Shown here one piece after another: positions 6,476 to 15,989 of a DNA stretch of 64,000 bases. The stretch is from NCBI GenBank assembly GCA_020848095.1, contig JADLAT010000017.1:124001-188000 (forward strand), in the 5' to 3' direction. Each line of letters opens with the position of its first letter. The stretch's first letter is position 1. Source of the DNA: Alphaproteobacteria bacterium (GTDB lineage Bacteria; Pseudomonadota; Alphaproteobacteria; Micavibrionales; Micavibrionaceae). The translations under genes were made by a program, and so were the position numbers. Under the pieces are notes generated by a model. The model was given only the letters and a program-made list of their open reading frames with translations. It did not search any database and was not told the origin of the DNA.

Positions 6476-9268
6476 TTACTCACCACCTTCTTGCGTATCT
6501 TCCGGAGCAATCTCTGCCGCGGCGAGACCGTCCTCAGCTTCCGGCAAAGCCGTAGAATCTGATCCCTCTGCGCCTTCGCCTTCAATGGCCTCCTCATCCT
6601 CATCTTCCTGAATGAGCCAGGCAACGGAGACGACATTTTCATCCTTACCGACTTTAAAGATGGTCACACCCTGCGCGCCGCGCCCGGTGACCCGGATATT
6701 TTCAACCGGTGTGCGGATAAGCTGGCCGCCATCGGTTACGAGCATGATCTGGTGAGAATCCGTTACCGGGAACGTCGCCACAACAGAGCCGCCGTTTTTG
6801 GCCGTCAGCGCCATATTGGTTACGCCCTGCCCGCCGCGTCCGGATACCCGGTATTCGTAGGCCGATGTCCGCTTGCCAAAGCCCTTGTTCGAGACGGTGA
6901 GCAGCAATTGCTCCTTGGCCAGCATTTCGCGGAAGCGTTCCTCTGAAAGCTCCAGATTGGTTTCTTCGTATTCGAAATTTTCATCCTCGCTGCCGACGAT
7001 CTGACTGGCGGCCTTGAGATAGGCATTACGCTCATCGGGCGTTACGTCGATATGACCCAGTATGGACATGGAGATAACCTCATCGCCCTCCTGCGCCAAT
7101 CTCACGCCGCGCACACCGGTTGAGGTCCGGCCAGAGAACACACGAAGATCCGTAACCGGGAAACGTATGGCCTTGCCCAGCCTGGTCGCCAGCAGGACAT
7201 CTTCATCCTCCCGGCATATCCGGACGGAGACCAGTTTTTCACCCCCCTCCAGCTTCATGGCGATCAAGCCGTTAGAGCGGATGTTCTTGAAGTCGGACAG
7301 CTTGTTCCGGCGTACCGATCCGTGCGATGTGGCGAAAAGGATATCAAGATCATCCCAGTTCTCCTCATCCTCCGGCAGGCGCATATAAACGGAAATCCGC
7401 TCTTCCTTTTCCAAAGGCATAAGGTTGATGAGCGCCTTCCCCTTGCTCTGCGGCGTCGCCAGCGGCAGCTGGTAAACCTTCAGGCGGTGAACAAGCCCCC
7501 GGCTGGTGAAAAACAAAATCGGCGTATGGGTTGAGGCCACGAAGAGATCGGAAACAAAATCCTCATCCTTCATTGCCATGCCGGAGCGTCCCTTGCCGCC
7601 GCGACGCTGCGCCCGGTAGGTGTCGAGCGGCACGCGCTTGATATAACCGCCATGCGTAATGGTCACCACCATATCCTCACGCTGGATAAGGTCTTCGATG
7701 TCCATTTCAAATTCAGCTTCGCGCATTTCGGTGCGGCGCGGCGTGTTAAAACGCGCCTTTACCTCCAGCAATTCCGCGACCAGAACCTCCAGAAGCTTTT
7801 CCCGGCTACCCAGAATAGCCAGATATTCCGCGATCCTGTCGGTGATTTCTTTCAACTCATCACCGATCTTGCCGCGCTCCAACCCGGTTAGACGGTGCAG
7901 GCGCAGATCCAAAATCGCCTTGGCCTGTACTTCACTCATTTGATAAGTGCCGTCTTCCTCAACGTTATGCTCCGGATCATCGATCAGCGCGATTAAAGGC
8001 GCGACATCAAAGGCGGGCCAGCGTTTTGCCATGAGTCCTTCGCGAGCGGCCTGCGGGTCCGGCGCGCTCCGGATAAGCGCGATAATTTCATCAATGTTGG
8101 CAACCGCCACGGCCAGACCGGCCAAAACATGCGCGCGTTCCCGCGCCTTGCCCAGCTCGAAAATGGTGCGGCGGGTGATGACTTCCTCACGGAATTTTAC
8201 AAACGCCTTGATCATATCCTTGATCAACATGGTTTGCGGCTTGCCGTTATGCAGCGCCACCATGTTGCAGGCAAAATTGGTCTGAAGCTGGGTATGCTTA
8301 AAGAGCTGGTTCAACACCACATCGGCGATGGCGTTGGTTTTCAACTCAATAACCACACGCACGCCTTCACGGTCGGATTCATCGCGGATTTCGTGGATAT
8401 CCTCCACGATTTTATCGCGGCCCACCTCCCCCAGACGTTCAAGCAGCTTGCCCTTGTTCACCTGATAGGGCACTTCATGCACGATGATCGCCTCACGCTT
8501 GCCGATTTCCTCTATGGAGGTTTTAGCGCGCATCACTACAGAGCCATTTCCGGTGTGGTAAGCACTGCGGATGCCGTTACGCCCCAGAATATAAGCCCCA
8601 GTCGGGAAATCCGGCCCCGGAATGATCTCATTGACTTCCTCGGTCGTGAGATTGGGGTTTTCGACCATCGCCACACAGGCATCAATCACCTCCCCCAGAT
8701 TATGCGGGGGGATATTGGTGGCCATACCCACGGCGATTCCGCCCGCGCCATTGACCAGCAAATTGGGAATACGGGACGGCAGAACCGTAGGCTCGCGCAT
8801 TGATTCGTCGTAGTTGGGGTTGAAATCGACCGTATCCTTGTCGATATCCTCCAGCAGGGTTTCCGCGGCCTTGTTCAGGCGGGCCTCGGTATAACGCATG
8901 GCGGCGGGGCTGTCCCCGTCCATCGAGCCGAAGTTCCCCTGTCCGTCGATCAGCGGCAAGCGCAAGCTCCAGGGCTGCGCCATCCGTACCAGCGAATCAT
9001 AGATCGCCTGATCGCCGTGCGGGTGGTATTTACCCATCACATCCCCGACGATCCGCGCAGATTTCTTATAAGGCTTGTCGGAGGCATACCCCCCTTCGCG
9101 CATGGCGAATAAAATGCGCCGATGCACCGGTTTCAGCCCGTCACGCACATCCGGCAAGGCTCGGCTCACGATCACGCTCATCGCGTAATCGAGATAGGAT
9201 TGCTTCATCTCGTCTTCGAGAAAAACCGTTGGAAATTGTTCGGGTGTGCCGATAGATTGATCGCTCAT
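6476..9268 (-). CDS. gyrA: DNA gyrase subunit A
   Basis: Breaks and rejoins DNA in the A2B2 gyrase that introduces negative supercoils. 930 residues. The N-terminal cleavage domain starts [20 protein letters not shown] and has the catalytic Tyr at residue 126 (AAMRYTEAR). The C-terminal DNA-wrapping domain carries the GyrA box QRRGGKG, which separates it from ParC, and ends in a long acidic tail. In the quinolone-determining region the sequence is [12 protein letters not shown]: Gln87 sits where E. coli has Ser83, while Asp91 matches Asp87. The gene lies upstream of EamA and coaD, as in many alphaproteobacteria. Confidence 0.98.
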   Translation of the reverse strand: MSDQSIGTPEQFPTVFLEDEMKQSYLDYAMSVIVSRALPDVRDGLKPVHRRILFAMREGGYASDKPYKKSARIVGDVMGKYHPHGDQAIYDSLVRMAQPWSLRLPLIDGQGNFGSMDGDSPAAMRYTEARLNKAAETLLEDIDKDTVDFNPNYDESMREPTVLPSRIPNLLVNGAGGIAVGMATNIPPHNLGEVIDACVAMVENPNLTTEEVNEIIPGPDFPTGAYILGRNGIRSAYHTGNGSVVMRAKTSIEEIGKREAIIVHEVPYQVNKGKLLERLGEVGRDKIVEDIHEIRDESDREGVRVVIELKTNAIADVVLNQLFKHTQLQTNFACNMVALHNGKPQTMLIKDMIKAFVKFREEVITRRTIFELGKARERAHVLAGLAVAVANIDEIIALIRSAPDPQAAREGLMAKRWPAFDVAPLIALIDDPEHNVEEDGTYQMSEVQAKAILDLRLHRLTGLERGKIGDELKEITDRIAEYLAILGSREKLLEVLVAELLEVKARFNTPRRTEMREAEFEMDIEDLIQREDMVVTITHGGYIKRVPLDTYRAQRRGGKGRSGMAMKDEDFVSDLFVASTHTPILFFTSRGLVHRLKVYQLPLATPQSKGKALINLMPLEKEERISVYMRLPEDEENWDDLDILFATSHGSVRRNKLSDFKNIRSNGLIAMKLEGGEKLVSVRICREDEDVLLATRLGKAIRFPVTDLRVFSGRTSTGVRGVRLAQEGDEVISMSILGHIDVTPDERNAYLKAASQIVGSEDENFEYEETNLELSEERFREMLAKEQLLLTVSNKGFGKRTSAYEYRVSGRGGQGVTNMALTAKNGGSVVATFPVTDSHQIMLVTDGGQLIRTPVENIRVTGRGAQGVTIFKVGKDENVVSVAWLIQEDEDEEAIEGEGAEGSDSTALPEAEDGLAAAEIAPEDTQEGGE

Positions 9269-9390
9269 GATAATTCAGCCCTACGCCTTTGAAAAACTCT
9301 GTATTTTTCTAGCAAATCCTGCCGCACAAATACAGCAAAACCTGTGTTTTTCCGGTAAAAATATCGGTAAAAATCCTTCGAAACACACCC

Positions 9391-9849
9391 TCAAGGCGCT
9401 GTACGTGCTTTCATCGCCGCCTGATCGAGTATTTTTATGATTTCCGGCCCTATTTTTTGAGTCAATGCGCCCTCTTTCGCGGCGGCGGAGCGTGCTTCGG
9501 GCTTTTGATAATACTCAACCATTGCCGAAAGCTCGGCCTCGGTAAACGTATCCGCATAAGCCTCTACCGCGATTTTCTCAAGCGCATCCACGTTTAAAGC
9601 CCGGAGCATCGCTATGCGAAAGACCTCCTTGTCCCGTTCGGATTTATTGCGCATTGCGGCCTCAATATAGGCATCCACAGCGCGCTCGACCTGCACCCGC
9701 ACGGGGCGGATCGCCAGCATCTCTTCGGCCAACGCACCGCGCTTGTCCATATCTGCGGGCGGGGCGGCCAAGGCCGCGTCACCGCCGAGGCCCCACAGCA
9801 GCGCCACCGCGCATATAAACAGGCTACAGCGCGTAAAGACCATGCGCAT
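9391..9849 (-). CDS. Exported DUF2059 domain protein
   Basis: 152 residues. A classic signal peptide (MRMVFTRCSLFICAVALLWG, cleavage likely after the ALAA segment) sends it to the periplasm. The mature part is helical and contains the DUF2059 core, FTEAELSAMVEYYQKPEARS, followed by KIGPEIIKILDQAA. The molecular role of the family is unknown. The start codon shares one base with the stop of ssb immediately upstream, so translation is probably coupled. An alternative start two codons downstream (MVFTRC) gives the same protein in practice. Confidence 0.85.
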   Translation of the reverse strand: MRMVFTRCSLFICAVALLWGLGGDAALAAPPADMDKRGALAEEMLAIRPVRVQVERAVDAYIEAAMRNKSERDKEVFRIAMLRALNVDALEKIAVEAYADTFTEAELSAMVEYYQKPEARSAAAKEGALTQKIGPEIIKILDQAAMKARTAP

Positions 9850-10328
9850 TAGAACGGACTCTCATCTTCCATTTCATCAATCGGCGCACTGGCGCGCGAT
9901 GATGGCGCGGCGGAAGGCCCGGCATTATACCCGCCCGCATTGCCGCCATCATTATAAGATGACGCGCCGCCGCCTTTGGAATCCAGCATAGTCAGCTCAC
10001 CACGGAACGGGCGCAGAACCACTTCGGTAGCGTATTTTTTCTCCCCGGTTTTCGGATCATCCCATGAACGGGTTTCAAGCTGGCCCTCAATATAAACCTT
10101 TGCGCCCTTTTTCAGGTAATTCTGCGCGACGTTCACGAGACCCTGATTAAAGATCACCACGCGGTGCCACTGGGTGTTTTCACGGCGCTCGCCGCTCGAT
10201 TTATCTTTCCAGCTTTCCGAGGTCGCAATGGAGAGGTTCACAACCTTATCCCCCGATTGCATCGCACGCACTTCCGGGTCGTTCCCCAGATTGCCAATCA
10301 AAATCACTTTATTTACCGATCCGGCCAC
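9849..10328 (-). CDS. ssb: Single-stranded DNA-binding protein
   Basis: Coats single-stranded DNA in replication, recombination and repair. 159 residues. The N-terminal OB fold starts VNKVILIGNLGNDPEVR and includes ENTQWHRVVIFNQ and KVYIEGQLETRSW, all canonical. A Gly/Ser/Ala/Asn-rich linker follows, then an acidic tip ending DEMEDESPF, a slight variant of the usual DDDIPF tail that recruits partner proteins. In many alphaproteobacteria ssb sits beside uvrA; here about 2.7 kb of other genes separate them. It overlaps the DUF2059 gene downstream by one base. Confidence 0.97.
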   Translation of the reverse strand: MAGSVNKVILIGNLGNDPEVRAMQSGDKVVNLSIATSESWKDKSSGERRENTQWHRVVIFNQGLVNVAQNYLKKGAKVYIEGQLETRSWDDPKTGEKKYATEVVLRPFRGELTMLDSKGGGASSYNDGGNAGGYNAGPSAAPSSRASAPIDEMEDESPF

Positions 10329-10406
10329 AACAATACTCCTTCAATTTCATATAAGAATCTGACTATAACCATACGCAGGCTAATTCAAAAGGGGATATTT
10401 GAAGTT

Positions 10407-10982
10407 ATGCGCGCATGGCAAAGAATGCTCTCCGGGCGGCGGCTGGATTTGATTGATCCTGCGGCTGTGGATATCGAGATCGAGGACATCGCCCACGGGC
10501 TTTCCCGCGTGGCGCGCTGGAACGGGCAGACCACCGGGGCATATCCGTTCAGCGTGGCGCAGCATTCCCTGCTGGTGGAGGAGCTAACGGTGCAGATGAA
10601 CCGGGAGATGAGCCCCGCCTGGCGGCTGGCGGCGCTGCTGCATGATGCGCCGGAATATGTGATTGGGGATATGATCTCCCCGTTCAAGGCGGCTCTGGGC
10701 ATGGATTACCGAGCCTTTGAGGAGCGGCTGCAACGCGCCATCCATATCCGTTTCGGGCTGCCGCCGGACATTCCGCCCGCGCTGAAAAAACGTATCAAGG
10801 ATGCCGACCGCGCCGCCGCATGGCTGGAGGCCACAACGCTCGCCGGGTTTACGCAGGAGGAAGCCTTAAAGATTTTTGGCACGAAACCCGCGCTGAGAAC
10901 CCCGAATGATCTGGCGCCCCTGCCCCCGGAAGCCGGCAAGGATAAATTCCTGCACCGCTTCCGGCAGCTGTCCGGCGCATAA
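10407..10982 (+). CDS. HD-domain phosphohydrolase (YfbR-like)
   Basis: 191 residues from the ATG at 10407; the frame is open further upstream but that part runs into the ssb gene on the other strand. Metal-binding HD residues are visible: RVARWNGQ, FSVAQHSLLVEE (first His), LAALLHDAPEYVIGD (the HD pair) and the later KDADRAAAWLEA Asp. This pattern matches 5'-deoxynucleotidase YfbR and relatives, which remove phosphate from nucleoside monophosphates. The substrate here is inferred, not shown. It is convergent with the GST gene, 14 bases away. Confidence 0.85.
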   Translation: MRAWQRMLSGRRLDLIDPAAVDIEIEDIAHGLSRVARWNGQTTGAYPFSVAQHSLLVEELTVQMNREMSPAWRLAALLHDAPEYVIGDMISPFKAALGMDYRAFEERLQRAIHIRFGLPPDIPPALKKRIKDADRAAAWLEATTLAGFTQEEALKIFGTKPALRTPNDLAPLPPEAGKDKFLHRFRQLSGA

Positions 10983-10996
10983 TTAGAGGCCCCTGT

Positions 10997-11626
10997 TCAG
11001 GCTGCGGCCTTATATTCAACGCTCTCCGTCGCCAGTGTTTTTTGGTAAGCCGGGCGGGAGGATACAGCCTGAAACAGCGCTCTGGTTTTAGGTCCGAATT
11101 TGTACGCGGCAGCGTTCCAGTTGGCAATGACGGAGAGTAAAATATCGCCCGCCGTTACGGCCTTGCCCGTCAGATAGGGACCGCCGCCCTGCTCAAGCTG
11201 TTGCTCGACATAATCCCAGAGTTTCTGGATCTGCGCCCGCGCGACCTTGAGGGCCTCTTCGCGCTGCTCCTCCGGCAGGTTGGCATTGATCCAGAACGTA
11301 CGGGCGTACGCCGGATGCAGCGTGGCGTTACAGAACATCAGCCATTGCAGGGCCTTCGCCCGCTCCCAGCCATTTTGCGGCAGCAACGGCGATTTATGCT
11401 TGTCGCAGAGATACGTGATGATGGCGCCGCCCTCGCTCATGCCCTTGCCGTCCTCGATCAGGAACGGGACGTTACCATGCGGATTGATTTTGAGATATTC
11501 AGGCGATTTCTGGCCCTTTTCTCCGCGCTCCAGCATGTGAATTTTTACATCCTCGCCCAGTTCATTCAACAGAACATGCACGGCCATGGAACAGGACCCG
11601 GACAGACAATAGAGTTCGTAAGACAT
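10997..11626 (-). CDS. Glutathione S-transferase family protein
   Basis: 209 residues from MSYELYCLSGSCSMAVHVLL, a start supported by the Shine-Dalgarno TAGGAG about 8 bases upstream; the longer frame adds 21 unlikely residues. The N-terminal thioredoxin-like domain contains the conserved cis-Pro region NPHGNVPFLIEDGKGMSEGG, where glutathione binds. The all-helical C-terminal domain includes WLMFCNATLHPAYARTFW and LTGKAVTAGDILLSVIANW. The family conjugates or reduces diverse electrophiles; no specific substrate can be named. Confidence 0.92.
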   Translation of the reverse strand: MSYELYCLSGSCSMAVHVLLNELGEDVKIHMLERGEKGQKSPEYLKINPHGNVPFLIEDGKGMSEGGAIITYLCDKHKSPLLPQNGWERAKALQWLMFCNATLHPAYARTFWINANLPEEQREEALKVARAQIQKLWDYVEQQLEQGGGPYLTGKAVTAGDILLSVIANWNAAAYKFGPKTRALFQAVSSRPAYQKTLATESVEYKAAA

Positions 11627-11738
11627 AAAATTCACTCCTAAAAATAGATTGCACAGTGAGATAGCTATTTCGGCCCTGCGCTTTTGCAAGCCCCCGAATT
11701 TTATATATTGCGGTTATCCTTTGGGCCTGATGCTGGCT

Positions 11739-11960
11739 TCACCTTTCGGGAGCACCATCGCATTCGTTGATGTCGTAATCCCAGACTCCCCCTGCGTCCA
11801 TACAGCTTTCGATCTCCATAAAATGCGGATTAAAGTCCAGAGACGCCCAAATTGCCAATGTATATACAGAAAAAACCAGTACATAAGCGGCGAGAAGAAG
11901 AGCACACACCCATTTTCCAATCTTCCATACTCTTGAAGCTACAGGTTTAATATTTTTCAT
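11739..11960 (-). CDS. Small membrane protein, candidate immunity protein, copy 2
   Basis: 73 residues. A basic N-terminus (MKNIKPVASRVWKIGKW) precedes one membrane helix (VCALLLAAYVLVFSVYTLAI). A short extracytoplasmic tail then reads SLDFNPHFMEIESCMDAGG and ends WDYDINECDGAPER. It is paralogous to the protein at 12050-12298: both share AIWxSLDFNPxF, SCMDxGGxWxYD and a final Cys. The start overlaps by 14 bases the stop of a broken copy of the neighbouring gene's 3' end. From that arrangement I infer a duplicated immunity-type gene. Family knowledge of similar small proteins next to Rhs-type toxin tips is from memory only. Confidence 0.65.
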   Translation of the reverse strand: MKNIKPVASRVWKIGKWVCALLLAAYVLVFSVYTLAIWASLDFNPHFMEIESCMDAGGVWDYDINECDGAPER

Positions 11961-11970
11961 TTATACCCTT
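11947..11970. repeat. 24-base direct repeat, copy A
   Basis: Identical to 12285-12308. It begins TTAATATTTTTC and ends TATACCCTT on the plus strand. It covers the overlapping stop and start codons of each gene pair, and marks the duplicated unit, about 338 bases apart. Confidence 0.85.
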
Positions 11971-12024
11971 TGGTCTGAATATCGCGCACGCGCCCCTTGC
12001 GGATAAATATCTTCCTGATTTTTT
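11947..12024 (-). pseudogene. Remnant of the 3' end of the 12285-12860 gene
   Basis: In the frame ending TAA at 11947 the last 25 codons read KKSGRYLSARGACAIFRPKG then INEKY. The intact gene at 12285-12860 ends SGQYHSAREACAIYRVKG then INEKY. Upstream of this the similarity stops and the frame is not a plausible protein. The remnant is therefore the leftover C-terminus of a second copy, kept directly in front of the second small membrane-protein gene. Confidence 0.7.
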
Positions 12025-12049
12025 TGCATGTAACCTTGGTTTTTTGCCT

Positions 12050-12298
12050 CTACCAGATAGTGCGCTCTTTCCATTCATTATACAGTGCTGATCCTTCGCA
12101 CTGATTGGCATCATAATTCCATTGACCACCAAGATCCATGCAGGAATCGATATAAAAAAAGTAAGGATTAAAATCCAGAGACACCCATATTGCCGCGTTA
12201 TAAGCAATCAATAACAAAAACACTGCGGAAACAGCGAGCACGCAACTCCACACCGATAAACGCCGAAATAGAATAAAACTATCATTAATATTTTTCAT
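12050..12298 (-). CDS. Small membrane protein, candidate immunity protein, copy 1
   Basis: 82 residues, starting MKNINDSFILFRRLSVWS, then one hydrophobic helix (CVLAVSAVFLLLIAYNAAIW) and a C-terminal tail SLDFNPYFFYIDSCMDLGG with a Cys pair. It is the paralogue of the 73-residue protein at 11739-11960. The start lies inside the last codons of the peptidoglycan-binding-domain gene (14-base overlap), so the two are translated together. This is the expected position for an immunity protein behind its toxin. The role remains inference. Confidence 0.68.
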   Translation of the reverse strand: MKNINDSFILFRRLSVWSCVLAVSAVFLLLIAYNAAIWVSLDFNPYFFYIDSCMDLGGQWNYDANQCEGSALYNEWKERTIW

Positions 12299-12308
12299 TT
12301 ATACCCTT
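12285..12308. repeat. 24-base direct repeat, copy B
   Basis: Identical to 11947-11970. It covers the last codons of the 191-residue gene and the start of the 82-residue gene. Confidence 0.85.
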
Positions 12309-12860
12309 AACTCTGTATATAGCACAGGCCTCTCTGGCAGAGTGGTATTGACCAGACAAAGCTGCATCACGACCATAAACATTAGCTTTTTGATCAGCTT
12401 TCTTATCCGATTCTGGATCACCTTTAATATACTGACCATAGACCTCTCGTGCATTGCTCAGCTTTTGCGCTATAATCTTTCCAGCCCAGCCGCGCTGGGT
12501 TGCTTCATAATTAGCTTTGCAATGAAAATATTTATCGCCGTCGCGTGTACGATCTTCTCTCATATCATTATAATTTTTCACAAAATCTTTGAACGCGCCA
12601 GCAACTTGCGGTGTGTCCCAAAGTTTCTTCTTTATTTCTTTTTGCGTGGGGCCGTCAGGATTGATCACGCCGTCAACTTTAAGGCCATTATCTTTCTGGA
12701 ATGATTTGACGGCCTGAAACAATTGCCTATCACCATACGGCGATAAGCCTGTTTCGGTATCGTCGTAATATCTCAAGGATGTCAGTGCCATTTTAATCAT
12801 GGCTGAATCTTCGAGATCAGTGGATGCGTTGCTGGCGATAGGGCCTTTTAATGTGAACAT
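12285..12860 (-). CDS. Peptidoglycan-binding-domain protein with putative toxin-like C-terminus
   Basis: 191 residues with a strong Shine-Dalgarno (GGAGG) eight bases before the ATG. Residues about 25-75 resemble a PG_binding_1 repeat: LFQAVKSFQKDNGLKVDGVI followed by NPDGPTQKEIKKKLWD. The C-terminal part contains DKYFHCKANYEATQRGW, then a charged segment with LSNAREVYGQYIKGD, and AREACAIYRVKGINEKY. From memory, closely similar tails (YFHCKANCEA ... C ... RPxGL) end Rhs-type and other secreted toxins, but I cannot confirm this without a search. No signal peptide is seen. It is followed by two paralogous membrane proteins, supporting an effector/immunity reading. Confidence 0.65.
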   Translation of the reverse strand: MFTLKGPIASNASTDLEDSAMIKMALTSLRYYDDTETGLSPYGDRQLFQAVKSFQKDNGLKVDGVINPDGPTQKEIKKKLWDTPQVAGAFKDFVKNYNDMREDRTRDGDKYFHCKANYEATQRGWAGKIIAQKLSNAREVYGQYIKGDPESDKKADQKANVYGRDAALSGQYHSAREACAIYRVKGINEKY

Positions 12861-12885
12861 TTCAGAAAACCTCCATTGTAAAATG

Positions 12886-12920
12886 AAAAAACGCCACGAT
12901 GCGGGCGCATCTATGGCGTT
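12886..12920 (-). terminator. Hairpin plus T-run in the leader of the 12285-12860 gene
   Basis: AACGCCA (12890-12896) pairs with TGGCGTT (12914-12920), and an inner stem GATGC (12898-12902) pairs with GCATC (12907-12911) around a four-base loop. Reading the minus strand, the stem is followed by six T (12886-12891). It lies upstream of the gene's ribosome-binding site and downstream of a TTGACA box (12955-12960). It could therefore be an attenuator or a guard terminator against read-in. Confidence 0.6.
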
Positions 12921-13012
12921 TAATAAGGATAATATTCCTATATTATGTGCTATTTGTCAACCTCAAAACTCCCCCCTTCCCTTTTTGCACGCGCCCCCCT
13001 ATATATCTGCCT

Positions 13013-15904
13013 ATGCTGACGAAAATTTCCGTGCGCGGGGCGCGCGAACATAATCTTAAAAATATCGACGTGGATATGCCGCGCGATAAGCTTATTGTGA
13101 TCACCGGACTTTCCGGGTCGGGGAAGTCCTCGCTCGCCTTTGATACGATCTATGCAGAGGGGCAGAGGCGCTATGTCGAGAGCCTGTCGGCCTATGCCCG
13201 CCAGTTTCTTGAAATGATGCAAAAGCCCGATATGGATTCCATAGAGGGGCTATCGCCCGCCATTTCGATCGAGCAGAAAACCACATCGAAAAACCCGCGC
13301 TCCACCGTCGGGACGGTTACGGAGATTTACGATTACATGCGGTTGCTCTGGGCGCGGGTGGGCGTGCCCTATTCCCCGGCAACCGGGCTGCCGATTGAGG
13401 CGCAAACCGCCAGTCAGGTCGTGCAGGGTATTTTATCCATGGGCGAAGGGACGAAGCTTTATATTCTGGCCCCCATCGTGCGCGGTCGTAAGGGCGAGTA
13501 CAAAAAGGAATTTCGGGATTTACAGGCCAAGGGGTTCCAGCGCGTCAAGGTTGACGGCGTTTTATATGAGATCACAGATGTGCCGGAGCTGGATAAAAAG
13601 CTCAAACACGATATCGAAGTTGTGGTGGACCGCATTGTTATCCGGCCCGACCTTGGCAACCGGCTGGCCGATTCGGTGGAAACGGCGCTGAAGCTTTCCG
13701 AAGGGCTGGTCGTGACGGAAAACGCTGATACACAGGCACAAACGCTTTTCAGCGAGAAATTCGCCTGCCCGGTTTCGGGGTTTACCATCGCGGAGATTGA
13801 GCCGCGCCTGTTTTCCTTTAACTCTCCGCATGGGGCGTGCCCGGCCTGTGACGGGCTGGGGGAGAAGCGCCATGTTGATCCTGTTCTGGTCGTGCCGGAT
13901 CCGTCAAAAAGCATCCGCAAGGGCGCGGTGGAGCCATGGTCCGGTGGATTTGCGCCCTTTTACATGCAGGCCATGGAGGCCGTTGCCGAATATTACGGGT
14001 TCAGCATTGATACGCCGTGGAGCAAGCTGACCAAGGAACAGCAGGATTACATCCTCTATGGCAGCGGTAAAACCGTTATCAAGACGACCTATCAAAGCAA
14101 GAGCGAGAATGTCTGGAAGAGCAACAAGCCCTTTGAGGGGGTTATTCCCAATCTGGAGCGCCGCTTGCTGGAGACCGACAGCAATTCCCAGCGTACCAAG
14201 CTGGAGGAATATCTGCGCTTTAACCCCTGCGATTCCTGTGGGGGTTTGCGTTTAAAGCCCGAAGCGCTGGCGGTGAAAATCGCGGGCATGAATATTTCCC
14301 AGATCACCGCGATGAGCATTGAAGATGCAAAAAACTGGTTCGGGGCGCTTTCAGACCCCGCGCCCGCGCGCAAGGCCTCTAAAACTCATAAAAACCTGAC
14401 CGCGCAACAGCTGGAAATTGCCGATAAAATCCTTAAGGAGATCAATGAGCGGCTGAATTTCCTGATGAATGTGGGGCTTGATTATCTCAACCTCTCCCGC
14501 GCCTCAGGCACGCTCTCCGGCGGGGAGTCCCAGCGTATCCGGCTGGCATCGCAGATTGGCTCCGGCCTGACCGGGGTTTTATATGTGCTGGATGAGCCGT
14601 CCATCGGCCTGCACCAGCGGGATAATCACCGCCTGCTGGAGACGCTCAAAAGGCTGCGCGATCTGGGCAATACCGTCATCGTGGTCGAGCATGATGAAGA
14701 CGCCATCCGGCTGGCTGATCACCTGATCGACATGGGGCCGGGCGCGGGCGTTCACGGTGGGGAGATCGTGGCGCAAGGCACGCCGGAGGAAGTTTTTAAA
14801 TCCACGCGCTCCGTCACGGCGGCCTATATGAACGGGACCAGAGAGATCGCCATTCCCAAAACCCGCCGTAAGGGCAAGGCCAAACGCTATATCGAGGTTA
14901 TCGGCGCCAGCGGTAATAATCTGCAGGATGTCTCCGCGCGTATTCCGCTGGGGACGCTGACCTGTGTGACCGGTGTTTCAGGCTCCGGCAAGTCCACTTT
15001 CACCATTGATACGCTCTACCGCGCCGCCAGCCGTATTTTAATGAAATCTAATGAGATTCCTCTGCCCCACAAGGCCCTCAAGGGGCTGGAGTTTGTCGAT
15101 AAGATCATTGATATCGACCAATCACCGATCGGGCGCACGCCGCGCTCCAACCCCGCCACCTATACCGGCGCGTTTACACCGATCCGCGAATGGTTTGCCG
15201 GCCTGCCCGAAGCCAAGGCGCGGGGCTATAACGCCGGGCGTTTTTCCTTTAACGTCAAGGGTGGGCGCTGCGAGGCGTGTCAGGGGGATGGGCTGATCCG
15301 GATTGAAATGCACTTCCTGCCCGATGTGTATGTTCAGTGCGAATCCTGCAAGGGGCGGCGCTATAACCATGAGACGCTGGAGATAAAATACCGGGATAAA
15401 TCCATCGCCGATGTTCTGGATATGACGGTTGAGGAGGCCGCCGAATTTTTCAAGGCCGTACCTTCGATTCGCGATAAAATGGAAACGCTCAAGGATGTTG
15501 GCCTCACCTATATAAAGGTCGGGCAGCAGGCCACCACCCTTTCGGGTGGCGAGGCGCAGCGCGTCAAGCTTTCCAAGGAGCTTTCCAAACGCTCAACCGG
15601 CAAAACGCTCTATATTCTGGATGAACCCACCACGGGTTTGCATTTTGAGGATGTCCGCAAATTGCTGGAGGTGCTGCATAAGCTGGTGGATCAGGGCAAT
15701 ACGGTCGTGGTGATCGAACATAATCTGGACGTTATCAAAACCGCCGATTACATCATCGATATCGGCCCCGAAGGCGGCCATAAAGGCGGCGTGGTCATTG
15801 CCGAGGGCACGCCGGAGGATATTGTTAAAATCCCCGAAAGCTATACGGGGCAATACCTTAAACCGCTTCTGCATAAAAAAAATGCGGTGATGGCCGCGGA
15901 ATAA
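13013..15904 (+). CDS. uvrA: Excinuclease ABC subunit A
   Basis: DNA-damage recognition ATPase of nucleotide excision repair, working with UvrB and UvrC. I chose the ATG at 13013 ([20 protein letters not shown]), giving 963 residues, the usual family length; the longer frame adds 38 residues with no support. Both ABC modules are present: Walker [11 protein letters not shown] and [10 protein letters not shown], signatures [12 protein letters not shown] and [12 protein letters not shown], and Walker B segments LDEPSIGLH and LDEPTTGLH. Zinc-finger Cys pairs are in CPACDGLG and CEACQGDG with CESCKGRR. No GTTC-N7-GTTC SOS site was seen directly upstream. Confidence 0.98.
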   Translation: MLTKISVRGAREHNLKNIDVDMPRDKLIVITGLSGSGKSSLAFDTIYAEGQRRYVESLSAYARQFLEMMQKPDMDSIEGLSPAISIEQKTTSKNPRSTVGTVTEIYDYMRLLWARVGVPYSPATGLPIEAQTASQVVQGILSMGEGTKLYILAPIVRGRKGEYKKEFRDLQAKGFQRVKVDGVLYEITDVPELDKKLKHDIEVVVDRIVIRPDLGNRLADSVETALKLSEGLVVTENADTQAQTLFSEKFACPVSGFTIAEIEPRLFSFNSPHGACPACDGLGEKRHVDPVLVVPDPSKSIRKGAVEPWSGGFAPFYMQAMEAVAEYYGFSIDTPWSKLTKEQQDYILYGSGKTVIKTTYQSKSENVWKSNKPFEGVIPNLERRLLETDSNSQRTKLEEYLRFNPCDSCGGLRLKPEALAVKIAGMNISQITAMSIEDAKNWFGALSDPAPARKASKTHKNLTAQQLEIADKILKEINERLNFLMNVGLDYLNLSRASGTLSGGESQRIRLASQIGSGLTGVLYVLDEPSIGLHQRDNHRLLETLKRLRDLGNTVIVVEHDEDAIRLADHLIDMGPGAGVHGGEIVAQGTPEEVFKSTRSVTAAYMNGTREIAIPKTRRKGKAKRYIEVIGASGNNLQDVSARIPLGTLTCVTGVSGSGKSTFTIDTLYRAASRILMKSNEIPLPHKALKGLEFVDKIIDIDQSPIGRTPRSNPATYTGAFTPIREWFAGLPEAKARGYNAGRFSFNVKGGRCEACQGDGLIRIEMHFLPDVYVQCESCKGRRYNHETLEIKYRDKSIADVLDMTVEEAAEFFKAVPSIRDKMETLKDVGLTYIKVGQQATTLSGGEAQRVKLSKELSKRSTGKTLYILDEPTTGLHFEDVRKLLEVLHKLVDQGNTVVVIEHNLDVIKTADYIIDIGPEGGHKGGVVIAEGTPEDIVKIPESYTGQYLKPLLHKKNAVMAAE

Positions 15905-15926
15905 CACCCATATTATTCATAATTAT

Positions 15927-15955
15927 TTGACTTTTTGCCTTTTTCAGCGTATCTT
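15927..15955 (+). promoter_or_regulatory. Sigma70-type promoter of the 134-residue gene
   Basis: TTGACT (15927-15932) and TATCTT (15950-15955) with a 17-base spacer. The predicted start of transcription is near 15962. A 10-base direct repeat, TCATAATTAT, lies at 15917-15926 and 15962-15971, bracketing the promoter. Confidence 0.6.
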
Positions 15956-15989
15956 GTGAACTCATAATTATAAATGAGGGAGTTAAAAA

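Noticed and set aside
6274..6642. 122-codon minus-strand ORF across the EamA/gyrA junction
   Set aside because: A different frame of two well-supported genes; no independent support.
10164..10406. Extended N-terminus of the HD-domain protein
   Set aside because: It overlaps ssb on the other strand and has no family match; ATG 10407 is better.
12899..13012. Longer uvrA start adding 38 residues
   Set aside because: Family members start at the [10 protein letters not shown] segment; the extension overlaps the leader hairpin and promoter of the opposite gene.
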